A stretch of 64,000 nt of DNA from Blasia pusilla (GCA_050084515.1 CM114273.1:7378001-7442000); one strand, 5' to 3'. Positions 12,691 to 25,089 are shown, numbered from the stretch's first letter. Notes: a model not told the origin generated them from the letters alone. Made by a program: numbers and translations.

Positions 12691-14640
12691 AGTGTTTAAC
12701 CTATAGGCCATATGAGAGAGGATTGCCAAACTTTGTAAACCCTTATTCTAAGCTTGATTGAGATTTTTTCATCCATATTTGGGTATTGTATATTGTTTGG
12801 CATCATCCTTCAATTTGGAAAAAGTTTTGTATTTGTAGCATCTGCAATTTTCTTGCAAACTCCACTTCAAATGGATTGGACCAAGTCTAATGCTGCCTAA
12901 GGCAAAGACGGAAAAAAATCTCCATATTCTGAAAATTTTCTTTGCAAAGTTTTCCCTTTGTTGTTTTTTCACTGCAAAGTTTTCTCTATAATTTTGTTTC
13001 TTGAAGCACTTCTAAAGAGTTCCCTTTGTACATTTTCCATATTTGGAAAATGTAAATGGAAAATGAATTTTAATGGAGGAGTAGATATTTTCACGTTTTA
13101 TTGAAGGGTGGAATTACTTAGGGGATAGGTCCGATAGGGATATCATTCAAATTTTAACCGAGGAGTGGAATATAATTACTCTTCTTAGTCTCTTCTACGA
13201 TTTAAGAAAATGAAAATGAAAATTAAGTTTTTGAAATAAAAAATATGATTATTTAAAAAATAATCATGTTAATTCATATTTGATATTTTGGAATAAGAAG
13301 AATTCGAACGGAAAGGGGAAAGGGAAATAATTTCCTTAATTATTAATTTAGTCAGTAGATGTTATTCTCGATGTTATTTTGGTAGGAAGAGTGGAAAGGG
13401 AAGAGTAGATATTATTCAAAGTTATGTGGAGGAGTGAAATTATTTAGGGGAGTTGGATATTATTTAAAATTGAAGTATTATTAGTCTTGAAAGATAAAAA
13501 AAAGAAAATTATATTGAAAATTTGAAATGATTTTTTTTTAACATCATAAAAAATCATTTTCGGGCATGCTAACTAGTGTCTACCTACTTCATACTTTCTT
13601 GCTAGGATAATCTTTTTTAGATAGTTCTAAGTTATCCCTTTGATTTGACAAAATTAGACATTTGTAGCATCTCCAAAACTACGGAGTACAAAGATTGAGA
13701 ATTGCCTCTAATTCATAGTTCACTAGAAAAGAAAAAATGTGTGTATGTATAAGGTTTGGAAACCTTATAACCTAGTGCAATGATGATACTACGAGAACTA
13801 ACAACATTATTTAGGGCCCCTATTACTAGACCGTATTAACAGGTTCTCTCTAATGTATTCTTTTGGCGGCATGTGGGGGGAGTCGATTCGAAGTGCAAAC
13901 ACTCTATAATGAAAAATTCTTCTAAATAACTTTTCAACCCAAAAAAAAAACACTCTCAGTGTGGATTAGTATTAATCAAATTATGTAAACATCTTTGCTC
14001 TCTACTTTTGTATTACTCTCCCTCTGTGCTGTGTTAGTTATGCTCTCAAAGAAATAAAAAATATATGTAAAAAAAGAATAAAAAAACTCATCACGAGACA
14101 AAAAAAAACATAAAAAACCAAAAAATAGACAGACTCTCAAGCCTACTCAAAAGGGTAGACCCAAAACCTAACAGGTCAGAACGGGTCCTAACTAGTCGAA
14201 TGATTCGCTCTATTTCCGCACATGGGAACTCGAGCAGGCGCTGCCCAGTGGCGCGCGATGACATCTGAACGGCTCAGAGCTGTCCTCCCGACCCCAGATC
14301 ACGCCAGCGAACTTCCGCTCGCTTCTACGTGGCGACGCAGTGCTGACCTGGACAGCGAACAGCCCCCATGGTTCAAGCGTTTCCACCTCGGATACTAGCG
14401 GCCATACCTGACTGCCCGCTGCTACCCCTACCTGCCCGGACCACAGAGCGTAGCTGCCCCCGCCTTCTCTCTGTTTGAGAATCGTCTGAGACAGCTTTAA
14501 CTAACGCGGACGGCAGCGGACGATGACTTTGGGGAAACGGGAAATTCCTGCAACGCGGACAGGAGATGGCGGAGCGAAGAAGCTGGGGGATGAGGACGGA
14601 GTGTAGATGAAGAAAATGATGATATGGTGTGAGTACAGAA
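12691..14640. other. gene-free stretch, AT-rich then GC-rich
   Basis: AT-rich to about 14190 with poly-A and poly-T runs and no coding signal. The base composition then switches sharply to GC-rich as the promoter/5' region of the TAXIMIN gene begins. No TATA box could be chosen with confidence. Confidence 0.45.
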
Positions 14641-14794
14641 GAGACGAGAGGAGAGCAGATCAGAGCAGGGGATGAAGTGCTCGCGTCAGGAGCTGCTTCG
14701 GAGTTGAAAAATCGTCGGTAAGAGTGGTGCGCGGAGAGGGACAGGAGGAGGAGAGGGAGAGGACGTTGGAAAACTGTGAATATTTGCTGGAATC

Positions 14795-17700
14795 ATGTCA
14801 GACGATGATGAGTGCTTGTGCCGGCCATGCGGATTCCTTCTTGGTCTTCCGTTCATGCTTCTGTCGGCGATTCTCTCACTCGTTGGTATAGTCATTTGGA
14901 TTATCGCGTAAGATTCTAATCCCAACTTCCTCTCTATTGTGTCTGTCATCCGCGTTTTTCGCGAGCATGTATTTGCTTTGACGTTTCTAAAGGTGCAGTG
15001 CACTTCTCTTCTGTGCTTCTGCTGAAACTGTCGGCCAGCGACTGTATTGCACGAATTGAATTGAATCGATCGGTTTTGAAGTACTAGTGTCAGTCGAAGA
15101 AGAAGCGGACGCCTTAAGCAACGAAGTAGTTTTTCAAAATTTCCGATCCTGGCCTCGCCATTGTAGGACAACGACGATCGCGGGCATGGTCCCCCTGACT
15201 CTGAACTTGGTTTGAACGCAGCCTCATGCGTTGCGTGAGCTGCTGCAGCCGCTGTCGCTTTTTTTCGAAGATGCTGAAAGTATTACAATTTCTATGGTGC
15301 TCCAAGGTTGACCGGGTGATGGGACTTTAAATCTCTGCACTCCGTGGAATGCTTCCGCCAATGTGACTGATGGGAGAAATTGATTTGCTCTTTTTTTTCT
15401 TCACGGAATAGACATAGCTCGCTTCAGTGTGTCAATGACATGTCATCCAACAGGCTCCTTCACTTCCAAGTTTCAAAAATCTGAGCGGGGTTCGCCATGA
15501 AGGGATCGTTGGCTTGAAGGTTTCAATCATTTTTGCTTGGGTCCCATAAAGGGTACTTCCTCTTTTAGCGAAGGCCTCGGTTTCCTCTGAGATTATCCTG
15601 GGAGAATAGTCAGTTCACACACACATCAGGCACTCGATTATGGATCCTCGATCCCCAAGAGAGAGAATGTGTAAATGAATTTATTGTTCATGGGGACCTG
15701 TTAGAGCTTTGGACTTTGGTGTACAAAGGTTGCCTCAACTCAACAGGAGACTACACAACCAAGGCAAAGAAGACCTTCGAAGTCAGGTGATCGAAGAAAT
15801 GATCCCAGCCATCACACCCCGATGCAATCGGAAGCAGGTTATTGCCAGCCATAAAATCGCCATGAACTCTGAGGGAAAGGCCTTTGAATCGAACAGGGAA
15901 TGCCAGTCTACTGACAACATGGTAGGTGCAATCGAAAAGGCTTTCCACAGAGAGAGAAATTCGGGTTGGCACATAATCGGAAGGTTAAAGGAGTTGCTTT
16001 ATTGGGAAGGAACGTACATCCGTGGAGTAGTCGTGCTCCTCGGGATTGAACTTATTTGACAAGAAGTCAGCGATGGATTTTCAGAGCTGGGTTGTCCGTG
16101 TCCCGACGAGGTAGTAACAGAGCATTGAAAGTAAGCCATCGGAGACTCCTCATTTGTTACTCCATCTCTCCCATCGGAGACTCAGTTATTACTCAATCTC
16201 TCTGGTGTGACAAATGTGGAAAGTGCCTTCCCCTATGGCGGTACAAATGTACTATCTGACGAATTTCGCAAACTAGCAGATAGTGTCGCTGCTACTTGGT
16301 GCGTCCATTGGAGAGAACGGCTGTACGCTGAGGATTTCATGGACGTCGCTGAAGCGACTCACTTTGACAGTGCTTTTGCGGCGTTTTCCAACGAGTGCTT
16401 CGCTATCGGCTCTTTTGCTGCCCCTAACAGACCGCCGGCTCTACATGATTTGGCTCGGAGCGGCATCAGGATCTCCTAGAATGCTTCGAGGCTTTGGTGA
16501 GCATCCTCGACGATGAGAAAACGGCCCTGGTCTGCCGAGGAGAGTCTGGGCACGTACATGTCACTTGCGCACTCGTAGCTTAGAGTGGTTAGTTCCTAGC
16601 TTTTCCTCCGCAAACTGGTGTCTCTCCAACCGTGGATGTCAGGTCCTAACTGACATCTCATCCGTTGAACTTTAGTGTGCGTTAACCACCTGCCATTCGG
16701 ATTATCTCGTGTCTACTCTATCTCTCGGGAGTAAACCCTGAGAGAAAGTAGAGCTCTTTCACCCTTCAAGATGTCTGTGTATGATCCAGAAATTTCGAAC
16801 ACCATAGATTCTCAAGTTCGCTGCCACCAGAGGTGGAAGCGTTCATTAGATTCATCCCATGCCGCAGCATATGCGTCTCAAGGTGCTTACTCTCCCACTT
16901 AACAAATCGATTCGCGTTTAGAATTGCAATTCCCTGTAGCTTTTTTTTCTGCAATTTCTTCCGAGCGAAGTGTTGTACTCATTTCAAGAGGACGACTTCT
17001 GGTGATTTACTACATAGCCTGCGACCTTTCTGGCACGCGGGCGACGGTTTGCTTACCTTCTCTGATCCGTAGTCCGACAGCGGTGGACGGCTGTGGGCAA
17101 ATTTTTCCACTGAAGCTTTCATTAGTGGCGAAGATCTTGCGACAAATTTTTCCGCCACCGCAGTCAACCCTTCCCCAAATTCAATTCCGCTGTGACCTTG
17201 CACAGTTGTTCTCTATTCTTGTGACATATGTCCGGTTTTGAAATCTTCGGACCCTCTGTGTTCATTTGTGTTTGGGCTTTCTCTGCGCTAGAAATCTCCT
17301 ATAACTTGTCCCTTAAATGACGGTAACACTAAGTAACAACGGACCACGGCTGTAACTGCCCTCAGAATCCATAAGGGATGCCCAGGACTTACGATCCCGA
17401 CGCGTATCGGCCAGGTTCCTTTCGGACCTGATCGGTGTTGTCTCCCTAATTGCGATGGTCGGGACGAAACAATAATCGTCGTGCCAAGGAAATCAGCCAG
17501 GGAGAGGGTTTGATTGTGCTCGAGCTTGGGGATGAATCTGAGATAGGAATGCGCTGTGATCCGTGGAGTCTCTCTAACCATAACGCAAATGCGAAATCTG
17601 AAGATCAGATGTGCGTGAGTTTGTGCAATCCTCAGAGTTTTGTGGGGAGTCACTGTTGGAGTGAAATACTGGATTGTACCGCCAGAGCATTCCTTTCAGA

Positions 17701-18031
17701 AACTAGAATTGGGAAATCGTTCGAGTAGATCGAGGGAATTGGTGAGAGTGAAGCGGTTGTGCCCGCCATAGCTTTCCTTCTAGGAACAACGACTGGGATG
17801 GAAGAGTTGGGAGGTTATTGGAGCAAGTACGTGACTGCGATTTGGTGTTCTGAACTTGGAACCAGAGTGGGCTGACAATGGTGGGGTTGTTGTTGGCCAT
17901 GCTTCAGGACGCTGTTGATCTGCATCTTCCCTTGTGGAGTGTGCTTGGCGGCCATCGTCAGTTTTGCTATTTGGTTAATTAAGCTTCCACTTCGTGTCAT
18001 CAGGTGGTTTACTCGGAAAATTCCTTGTTGA
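14795..18031 (+). CDS. TAX: TAXIMIN-family cysteine-rich membrane/signalling peptide
   Basis: Two exons, 14795-14907 and 17908-18031, join across a GT/AG intron (donor GTAAGA, acceptor TTCAG) to encode 78 residues. Exon 1 gives a short acidic N terminus, then [12 protein letters not shown] and a hydrophobic segment ending VIWIIA. Exon 2 continues [11 protein letters not shown], a second hydrophobic stretch, and the C terminus [10 protein letters not shown]. The conserved start ([11 protein letters not shown]), the cysteine cluster in the middle and the terminal WF-x3-IPC are hallmarks of plant TAXIMIN peptides, known as regulators of organ separation and of metabolism in angiosperms. The central Cys cluster is thinner than in angiosperm members (CIFPCGVC rather than CICPCCLC). 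The 5' UTR is purine-rich and carries an 11-codon uORF at 14672-14707. The 3 kb intron is unusually long for so small a gene. Confidence 0.87.
14908..17907 (+). other. 3 kb intron of the TAXIMIN gene
   Basis: No nested gene is convincing. Open frames at 15709-16059 and 16207-16479 (+) have no recognisable domain. A near-repeat CATCGGAGACTC occurs at 16137 and 16172. The intron is GC-rich like its exons, which argues against a recent AT-rich transposon insertion. Confidence 0.5.
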
Positions 18032-18752
18032 CAGTGTTGTGTGCACTGAACTGTAGTCATTCAGCCCATACTCCAAAAACCCGTTGGAATATGGGCTGGA
18101 TGCCCTTGGTCTCGTCTCTCCCCCTTCAAGAAAGGAAGGACTGTTTTTCTTGCATTATATAATTGGGTTAGCCGATGACTCACGGATGCGAGCCCCCTCT
18201 CGACGACCATTCGTCGGGAGCTGGGAAGTGCTCATTTCTATAGTTTGGGATTCGCACTATTTATAAAGCGCGCGAGTATTTTTGCACGAATCGTGTCCTC
18301 ATAGATGGCGGTTGTATTGCGGGGGCTTGTGATCTTTCTCTCGGCATCTATGTCAAGGCAGCAAAGTTCGCGCTTTTATTGATGCTCGGCTCCTGTTCTT
18401 CCCACATCGCACAACAGCAACTCCAAGGAATCCGCGGGTATCGCTCTCCTCCCTCCACATCTTCGGGTGTCCGTGACCAGGAAAGACACACCTTCAATTT
18501 CTTCACTCCAAAGCCACTCCTTCGCCATCGCTCATGTCTTCTACTCTCGATAATCCCGCACGTCTCGCACACCCGCACACGTGGTTCCCGTTTCGAAACC
18601 CACACTTCTACGCTTTTGGGGAAGCGGCTTCAACCCCAACCAAGTGCTCCCTTTCTTAAATGTGCAAGCCACATTCCGCCCCGAACCGTTCCAGGTCAGC
18701 TGGGGACTTCGCAGGTGGGGACGTGTCAAGTGCACGTCGCAAGCTTACTTTC
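18032..18752. other. 3' flank of TAXIMIN, no gene seen
   Basis: Contains the 3' UTR and GC-rich DNA with several overlapping open frames on both strands, none with recognisable protein features. Confidence 0.45.
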
Positions 18753-18793
18753 AATCGATTGGTGTGCGCTTGTAAAGCGCACACCAATCGATT
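18753..18793. repeat. perfect 19 bp inverted repeat with 3 nt loop
   Basis: Arm AATCGATTGGTGTGCGCTT (18753-18771), loop GTA, then the exact reverse complement (18775-18793). It sits about 40 bases upstream of the truncated LINE 3' end that begins near 18832. Confidence 0.97.
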
Positions 18794-18831
18794 TCGGGAG
18801 CGGAGAAAGCATTTCAGTTCCGTTGCACATG

Positions 18832-19085
18832 TGGATTTTGCGGCGGGCTCAGGCTGTGGGAGACGCCGGCGTTAGAGGCCCATTTAGTAGTAGTCATAGC
18901 TCTCTTGTTGTTGCTGGTATTGTCTCTGCTGTTGGTGAGTTTCGTCGTTAGGGGGGAATGCCCTCTTCTTCCTTTTCTGGTCCTGTTGTGGCCTTCAGGT
19001 TTTGACTCTTTGAGTCCCCCTCTTTTGTACTTCCGATGGGTTTTCCATCATTCGTTATCGAAGTGCATCTTTGTTTTTCATGTGG
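18832..19085 (+). mobile_element. 5'-truncated RLE-LINE 3' end (copy)
   Basis: From TGCGGCGGGCTCAGG onward this closely matches the tail of the LINE at 24298-24510. Shared blocks are GGAGACGCC, TTAGTAGTA, TATTGTCTCTGCTGTTGGTG and GATGGGTTTTCCATC. Only the last coding residues and the 3' untranslated tail remain, as expected for an abortive target-primed insertion. Confidence 0.85.
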
Positions 19086-20303
19086 ACTGAAAACATCTCA
19101 TGCTTTCGGACAGCGAGCGGTAAACCGCACCAAGACCTTTAAGGTAACGAAGCCGTGCACACCGTCGTTGCTATCATGGTGGTATCCACGCGTAAGGGGG
19201 GTCGTATGAGGTGGCAATGCTCGTTTGCATTGCTCAGTTGGTGGTAACAACGCACAAGGGGAGTGTGGATGGAGAGGCTGCCATGAGATAAGCCTCTTCT
19301 AACTGGGGTGTGCTAACTCTGGTCGAGTTACTTTACTCGGTTCCTGATACGGTGGGAACATCTACTTGCGTTGGGTCCCTTACTTTACTAAGGCCGATTC
19401 GGAGGACTTGGAAGGGGCGAACAAGTGTAGTCAGACCAAAACATCCGCTTTTCGGACATGAGAACTGAAACGAAGTCGTTTCCAAATCAGTCGCCCATTG
19501 GACGCCAACGTCTTACAATCTCCAGCCTTCTCTCATGCGTTTGCCGGCATTTCCTACGAGAGTCCACGACTCCACGCAGAGCCCACGAGCGCGTACGTCT
19601 CTTGAGCGGCCCCCGAATTTGCGTCATTGGACGCGTGTATGTTCGAGTACTGGTGCCCATCCAACAAGACACCTTTCGTACTCTCTCGTTTACACGTCTC
19701 GAATGATGTCACTTCCTCTTGGTGGCTCTCTCTGGAACGCAAGCCATGCGGTCGCACGTTTTCGGGCAGCACAGTTTTTGTGTACCCTACGGGAATGGCC
19801 GTGCATAGTGTGCCGGGACACACTCCGGAGTCATAGTTTACTAGTAGGGTGCTACTTCGTACTAGTGAAATAAGAAGTTGGTTTTTTTGGAATTTAAAAT
19901 TATAGATCTATTAATCACGCAATCAAAACATAATAGCTTATTATTCGCCAAATTTCTTTTTGTGTTTATGCTTTCTCGGATTAGTTTGATAGATTTAAAA
20001 GAACTTATGCCTTCTAACAAATTCGGAGCCGTTGTGATAAGGGGGCATCTTGTTTCCTCCTCTCCTACCTCGATGGTCATGCCTATTCATCCTCGATTTA
20101 GTGCGACATGGGTTATAATTGAAGAGGGACACATGGAAAATAAGTTTCATTTCAACACACTTGAACATGCACCTCATCATTGAGCACTTTCTCTCAAATT
20201 GGATTATAATTCAAGAGGGACTCATGCAAAAGAAGTTGGATTTGAGCCCACTCGAGCCTATTGCACTTCCTCCACTCCACGGGAATGACATTTATAAACT
20301 ATC
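19086..20303. other. no gene seen
   Basis: Overlapping open frames near 19458-19873 on both strands look like chance frames in GC-rich DNA. From about 19870 the composition turns AT-rich. A phrase GCCTATTCATCCTCG near 20080 recurs near 38600, suggesting a shared dispersed repeat. Confidence 0.4.
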
Positions 20304-20555
20304 AGGGTGTCTCAAATATGTGTTCGTAGGCTTGGATGTCTTGTCCGTATTTTTACTTATGGCTTCAGGGCAGGTCACGTGCGGGATGCCGAACGAGGTA
20401 GAAGCTCACATCTTACAAACGGACGTAGAGACATGTTCCCCCTTTATTTACTTCATGTAATGTGAAAAATATTGAACCTAATAAAATGATAAACCCTCTT
20501 TTCCTGTCAATATTTTCAAATAACAGGACTTACGTCCCAATATTTGAGACACCCT
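20304..20555. mobile_element. MITE-like element, 16 bp terminal inverted repeats
   Basis: AGGGTGTCTCAAATAT at 20304-20319 is the exact reverse complement of 20540-20555. Together they bound a ~252 bp non-coding segment, and weaker inverted similarity continues inward (GTA then a G/C run). The AGGGTGTC start resembles Tc1/mariner-type termini. Flanking target duplications are not clear. Confidence 0.55.
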
Positions 20556-21295
20556 AATTACACTTTAATCCAAACAGAAGTTGTGGTTAAACAATCTTGA
20601 CCTCGGAGTGTGTATGATGATTCCTCATGGTGTGGCGGGCGGGGCACGGTGGTGGAGGCGGCCAGGGATGGAGTTGGCCACGGAGGGAAGACAAGGGAGG
20701 GGGGTCGTGTGATATACCAAAACGGAGATCTCGGTCTCCTCTACCTTTTGATCCGTAGCGTCAGCCTTATAGTGAAGTATTTTTTTTTAAAAAGATTCTG
20801 ATTTTTTTAGATTTCTGATTTTTAGGGTTTCTCATGTAGGTATTAGGGTCCTCTTTGTTGTCTTGTCGCTTTGTCATGTCATGAATGTTTCCAAGAAAAT
20901 CCATGTTATTCTTCCACACCACCCCTTTCTCTTTATGTCCTTACCTTATAGCCATGCATATTTCTCGTTCACGTTTGACCCATATTTTTCTGTGTCATCC
21001 CACCCTTAGGTAGATCTCTATTCCCATCTATTTTCCTTCGGTTTCATCTATTCTCTATCCATATCATTAGTACCTCCATACTACCTCTGGATTATTTTGG
21101 GAAGGGGTTGGGCCAAAAGTCCTAGGTGAAGTAGGCAGATGAGAGTTCATACTAGGGAGGGCATTATCGTGGACGAGAAGAGATTCGATTACCATTAGTG
21201 CTATTTCGAATGGGGGTTGTGGGGCGGATTCTCGCATGGGTTGTCTCTCGAGATTGATGGAGGGGGTCATGTTCTCTTCTTGGTGAGCGTTCTCC
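20556..21295. other. no gene seen
   Basis: Contains a GC-rich island near 20630-20720 and then AT-rich DNA. The last part (from about 21060) may be the 5' end of the LINE that follows. Confidence 0.4.
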
Positions 21296-24200
21296 ATGCC
21301 TCGACCCGCATCAGCCTCTCGCGTAGGGGCCCGTGGGTCATCTAGTTGGGATACAAAATACCCTTGTTGTCCCGAATTCTTTACCCGTTCAGGAATTCAG
21401 AACCACTTAGCGGCTAAATATCCTGACTTTGATAGATTTGGATGGGTGGTTCCTCCAGACGACCATGGATGCTTATCGGTGCTTAATGCATCATCGTCCC
21501 CTTTTGAGGCATGGGAGTGGTTGAGGTCCCACCTTGGCAGCATCATAGGTCTCTTTGAGTCCCGTTTTCCCTGCCCGAGGTTGTTTCATAGGATCCCCTA
21601 TGCCATTCGGGACGAGCTTCGCTAGGCTTTTCTCCTTCCTCTATCTAGGATCGCACTTGATCCTATGGATGAGCTCTCGTGGTATCTACTACTTCTCCTT
21701 CCACGATGGTGTCTTCGTTATACCCGGGGAGGGAAGGCTGACCATAGAGAGGTTGTGGCCCAATTGCGGCGCTTTTGAGGAGGCGATTGGGAGTCCCTGG
21801 AGAGCGAGTTTGTGGCATATGCCAAAGGTAGCACTTCACTTGGTTTCCCGGCGGATGATTTTGTAGCAGCCAAGTTGTGACGATGTAGGACACTTGGACG
21901 AGCTGGGGAGTACTCGCGAGCGGCTCGTACGCTCCGCCCTATGGACATGGCTCCTCCTTCCGCTGTTACCATCGACGCCCTCCGAAGGCTACATCCTCGT
22001 CGAGCGGTTGACATTCTAGCTTTTGTACTTGACTTCCATTCTGACACGGCTTTATGTCTAGACCCGTCCCTCTTTGCACGAGCACCCGGGCGTTCCCCTA
22101 GGATAGCAGTCGGAAGGTTTTCCGGTATGATGTACGAACACCTTCGTGATTGCTTCCCCCCCAAGGACTCTGCTAGTAGCTTTTCCGAGTTGCTTCAAGT
22201 TACCTCTCATCTAGCTCAGGGGAGAGTGCCAACAGCAATTGCCCAGATATTGGGGGCCGGGCGACTTTTGGCGCTGTCGAAGGAGAGTGGAGGGATCCGT
22301 CCGATCGCCATAGGTGAGGTGCTCTTGCGGTTGGTGAGTCGCACTATCGCTTTGCAATTTCGTGAGGCTTTCCAGTCATATCTGAGTCCGCACCAGTTCA
22401 AAGTTGCCACACCAGCCGGTTGTGAGATTGTAGCCTTAGGTTGAGGGCTTGTCTGGATATACATCATAAGTGGGTGGTTCTCCAAGTTGATGTGGAGAAC
22501 GCCTTCAACTCAGTATCTCGGGCAACTATCTTCACAGAGTTGAGAGACGCAGGGGTCCTATTGCGAGCCTGATTCCCTTCGTGCAGGCTTTCTATGGGGC
22601 CCCTTCGGCCCTCTATTTTCACCACGGTAGGTTCGAGGAAGAGGTCATGTTTTTGGAGTCTGCTAACGAGACTCGTCGAGGTGATCCCTTGGGTGGTGCA
22701 TTGTTTGCTTTGGCTCATTATTGAGCGGTTCTTTCCACGGTGGAGGCTTTCCCAGGTTGCATTTTCCCTTCGTTGGCAGATGATACTCACATTGTTGGCC
22801 CTGGAGACTTGGTCATTCCTGCATTTCAACACTTTTCAGCACAATTGGCACGTGTTGGCCTCGCGATGAAGGTGGGAAAGTGCAAGGCTTGGTCTCCATC
22901 AGGCTTGCCGGCTGATATTCATTTACGCAACGGTTTTTTGACACTTGTTGGAGGGCTTCGCGTCTTGGGTGTCCCACTCGGGAGCCAAGACTTTGTATCG
23001 AGTTTTGTGGCGGCGGCTCTTACCGAGGATCTTCTCCATGTCGACGATCTCACGGGGATTGGTGACCCTTGAAGTAGCCTACGGCATCCTCTCGTCATGT
23101 TTCGCTCATAGACCTGGTTATTTTTGTAGAACCGTGTGGGCGTCTAGCCATATTTCTTCCTTGTATAGATCCTTTGATAAAAAGATCATGCAGACGTTTG
23201 GGAATCTTCTAGGACCCGGCTCCTTAGAGTGCCCCGCGAGGGAGTTAGCTCCTAGACAGGCTTCTTGGCCGATTGCCTTTGGTGGAGTAGGTCTTATAGC
23301 GACTGAGTTACTGGCGTCTTTGGATTTTTTAGGGATTGGGCCAATGTAGCACCCCTCCTTTGCTCTCAATTTTTGGTTAGGGATAGACCGCTACTTTTAC
23401 ATTACGTTTCCCAGGTTGAGGATGGTCTTTTCTCACTTCAGTCTTCACTCATAGCTTGTAGAGACTCCCTTCTTTTTGAGGCTAGAGCAATTCTTCCCAC
23501 TTTCTCTTCCCTAGTTAGCTCGGACAGTGTGGGCTCCAATCTTCTTTGATGGAAGCCCACTTTGATGCATTGTTCAGAGCTACTATGTCGGATGGGAATA
23601 TCCCCATGGAGGTTAGGTCCCATATTTGCTCTTGCTCCGGAAAGGGTTCAAGCTCATGGGTGGGGACTCGTTCCCTCATCCCAGCTTTCCGCATCGCACC
23701 ACTTATCTACACTACAATGATGCGGTTCCGACTGGGCCTCCTCCAACCATCGGTGGTTAGTTTGACACATTGTGAGTGTCGCTAGAGTCTGGATCCACTT
23801 GGTGTGCACTTGGCACAATGTCCAGTTGGGGATGAGAGGATAGCCACTCACGATGCAGTGCGGGATATTTTGTTCTCTATTGCTTGGGAGAGTGGCTTCC
23901 ATGTCCAGATAGAGAGGCACTACTCCATGCGGGATTCCCTTATCCGTGGTGATCTCTACATGACACGAGAGTCTGAGGTGGTGGTAGCGGATGTTGTAGT
24001 GACGGATTCTACGTGGTAGGCGGTGCGAGCCCAAGTGGTGGCACAAGGGAGATTGCTACAAGGAGCGGCGGCGGTGGTAAAGAAGACCCACATTTACAGT
24101 CGACTTCATGACGGACATCGATATATCCCCCTAGCCATTGAGATGTAGGGGGCTATGGGGGAGAAGTTTGACTCGTTCCTTACGAATTGCGCCCATCATC

Positions 24201-24510
24201 TCCAGTCGAGAAATGGGTTGTCCTTAGCCAGTGTGATACTTTATTGTAGGCAACGGGTCTCCATAGCTTTGCAACGTGCGTAGGCAAATGGGCTTTTGCG
24301 GCGGCTCAGGCGGTTGGAGACGCCAATGATAGAAGCCTTCTTAGTAGTAACCATAATTCTCTAGGTGTCGCTGATATTGTCTCTGCTGTTGGTGATTTTG
24401 GTGGTTAGAGGGGAGGCCCCCTTCCGTCTCTTCGGGGCCGGTTTCGGCCGGATGGGTTTTCTTGCTCTACATGCCCCCTCCTTTGTATCCTCATGGGTTT
24501 TCCATCCAAG
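21296..24510 (+). mobile_element. RLE-type non-LTR retrotransposon (zinc finger, RT, endonuclease), degraded
   Basis: One ORF family broken into several frames. Near 21353-21424 is a degenerate C2H2-type finger (CCPEFFTRSGIQNHL). From 22000-22440 comes the RT start (GGIRPIAIGEVLLRLVS, LSPHQFKVATPAGCE). Then come QVDVENAFNSVSR (about 22481), RRGDPLGGALFALAHY (about 22676) and the catalytic SLADDTHIVGP near 22780. A Cys/His knuckle (CECR, then HLAQC) lies near 23770-23820. It leads into HDAVRDILFSIAWESGFHV and GDLYM...EVVVADVVV (23850-24010), which fits the PD-(D/E)XK restriction-like endonuclease of the R2/NeSL type. The last block, LAIEM...ALQRA, and a non-coding tail end near 24510. At least five stops or frameshifts make it inactive. 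No poly(A) is visible. Confidence 0.82.
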
Positions 24511-24611
24511 CTTGTATTAAAGTTTATATTCCTCCAGTCGATGTACATGGGCGAAGACTGGACCGAACAAGTAGCGCATGAAAGTCCGGGTACATTTCCT
24601 TCCGCATTGAA

Positions 24612-24830
24612 AGTCCAGTCTGCGTGGCGGATCCTCCCATACTGTATGTACTGGATCGCGATCTTCTTCCTACCTTGGTCGCCATCGCCGTGGCGGCTTG
24701 GGAGTCGTGCGGCTGTTACATTGGCCCGGAAGCTTCGGAAAAGCTTCTGCATGAAGTGGCCAAGAAGGACCGCCGATTTCGACTCCGCTCGGTTCTGAGA
24801 GTACCACGAGAGACAAGCTCCTTACGGCCT
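24612..24830 (+). other. unassigned open frame beside the LINE tail
   Basis: An open frame runs 24624-25106. Its first ~60 residues have protein-like character (LDRDLLPTLVAIAVAAW, then CGCYIGPEASEKLL and a basic KKDRRFRL run), while the rest looks random. It may be the remnant of a host gene exon or of another transposon. I do not recognise it. There is no clear ATG: the frame opens at a GTG. Confidence 0.3.
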
Positions 24831-25089
24831 CGTTGCTCTTTTTTCTCACTATGTAACTATCCACGTGTCCTTCACAAGAGTAGAAGTATAATCATCAATT
24901 CCCCCCCTTCTCAAGGCACACTGTTTAGTTGGAACGCGCATTTGAACCTCTCCTCTCGGCTTTTCCTACGGCTAGCACGCTTCGGCGTGAAGGCAGGGGT
25001 AGGGGTGGTTACAAAGCTTCCGTGGGAAGAAAAAAGGAGCGAGAGTGTCAACACCGGACACCGGAGCATGGGGAGTGAAACTAAACTCT

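Noticed and set aside
9058-12985. GCAAAGTTTTCTCT-containing flanks as a pair of LTRs
   Set aside because: Similarity is limited to about 50 low-complexity bases and lacks TG/CA ends, so an LTR pair cannot be supported.
14686-15171. 161-codon minus-strand ORF
   Set aside because: It is antisense to TAXIMIN exon 1 and its purine-rich 5' UTR, which produces the Ser/Pro-rich frame.
16207-16479. 90-codon ORF inside the TAXIMIN intron as a nested gene
   Set aside because: No recognisable domain and no supporting splice or regulatory context; comparable frames occur throughout this GC-rich block.
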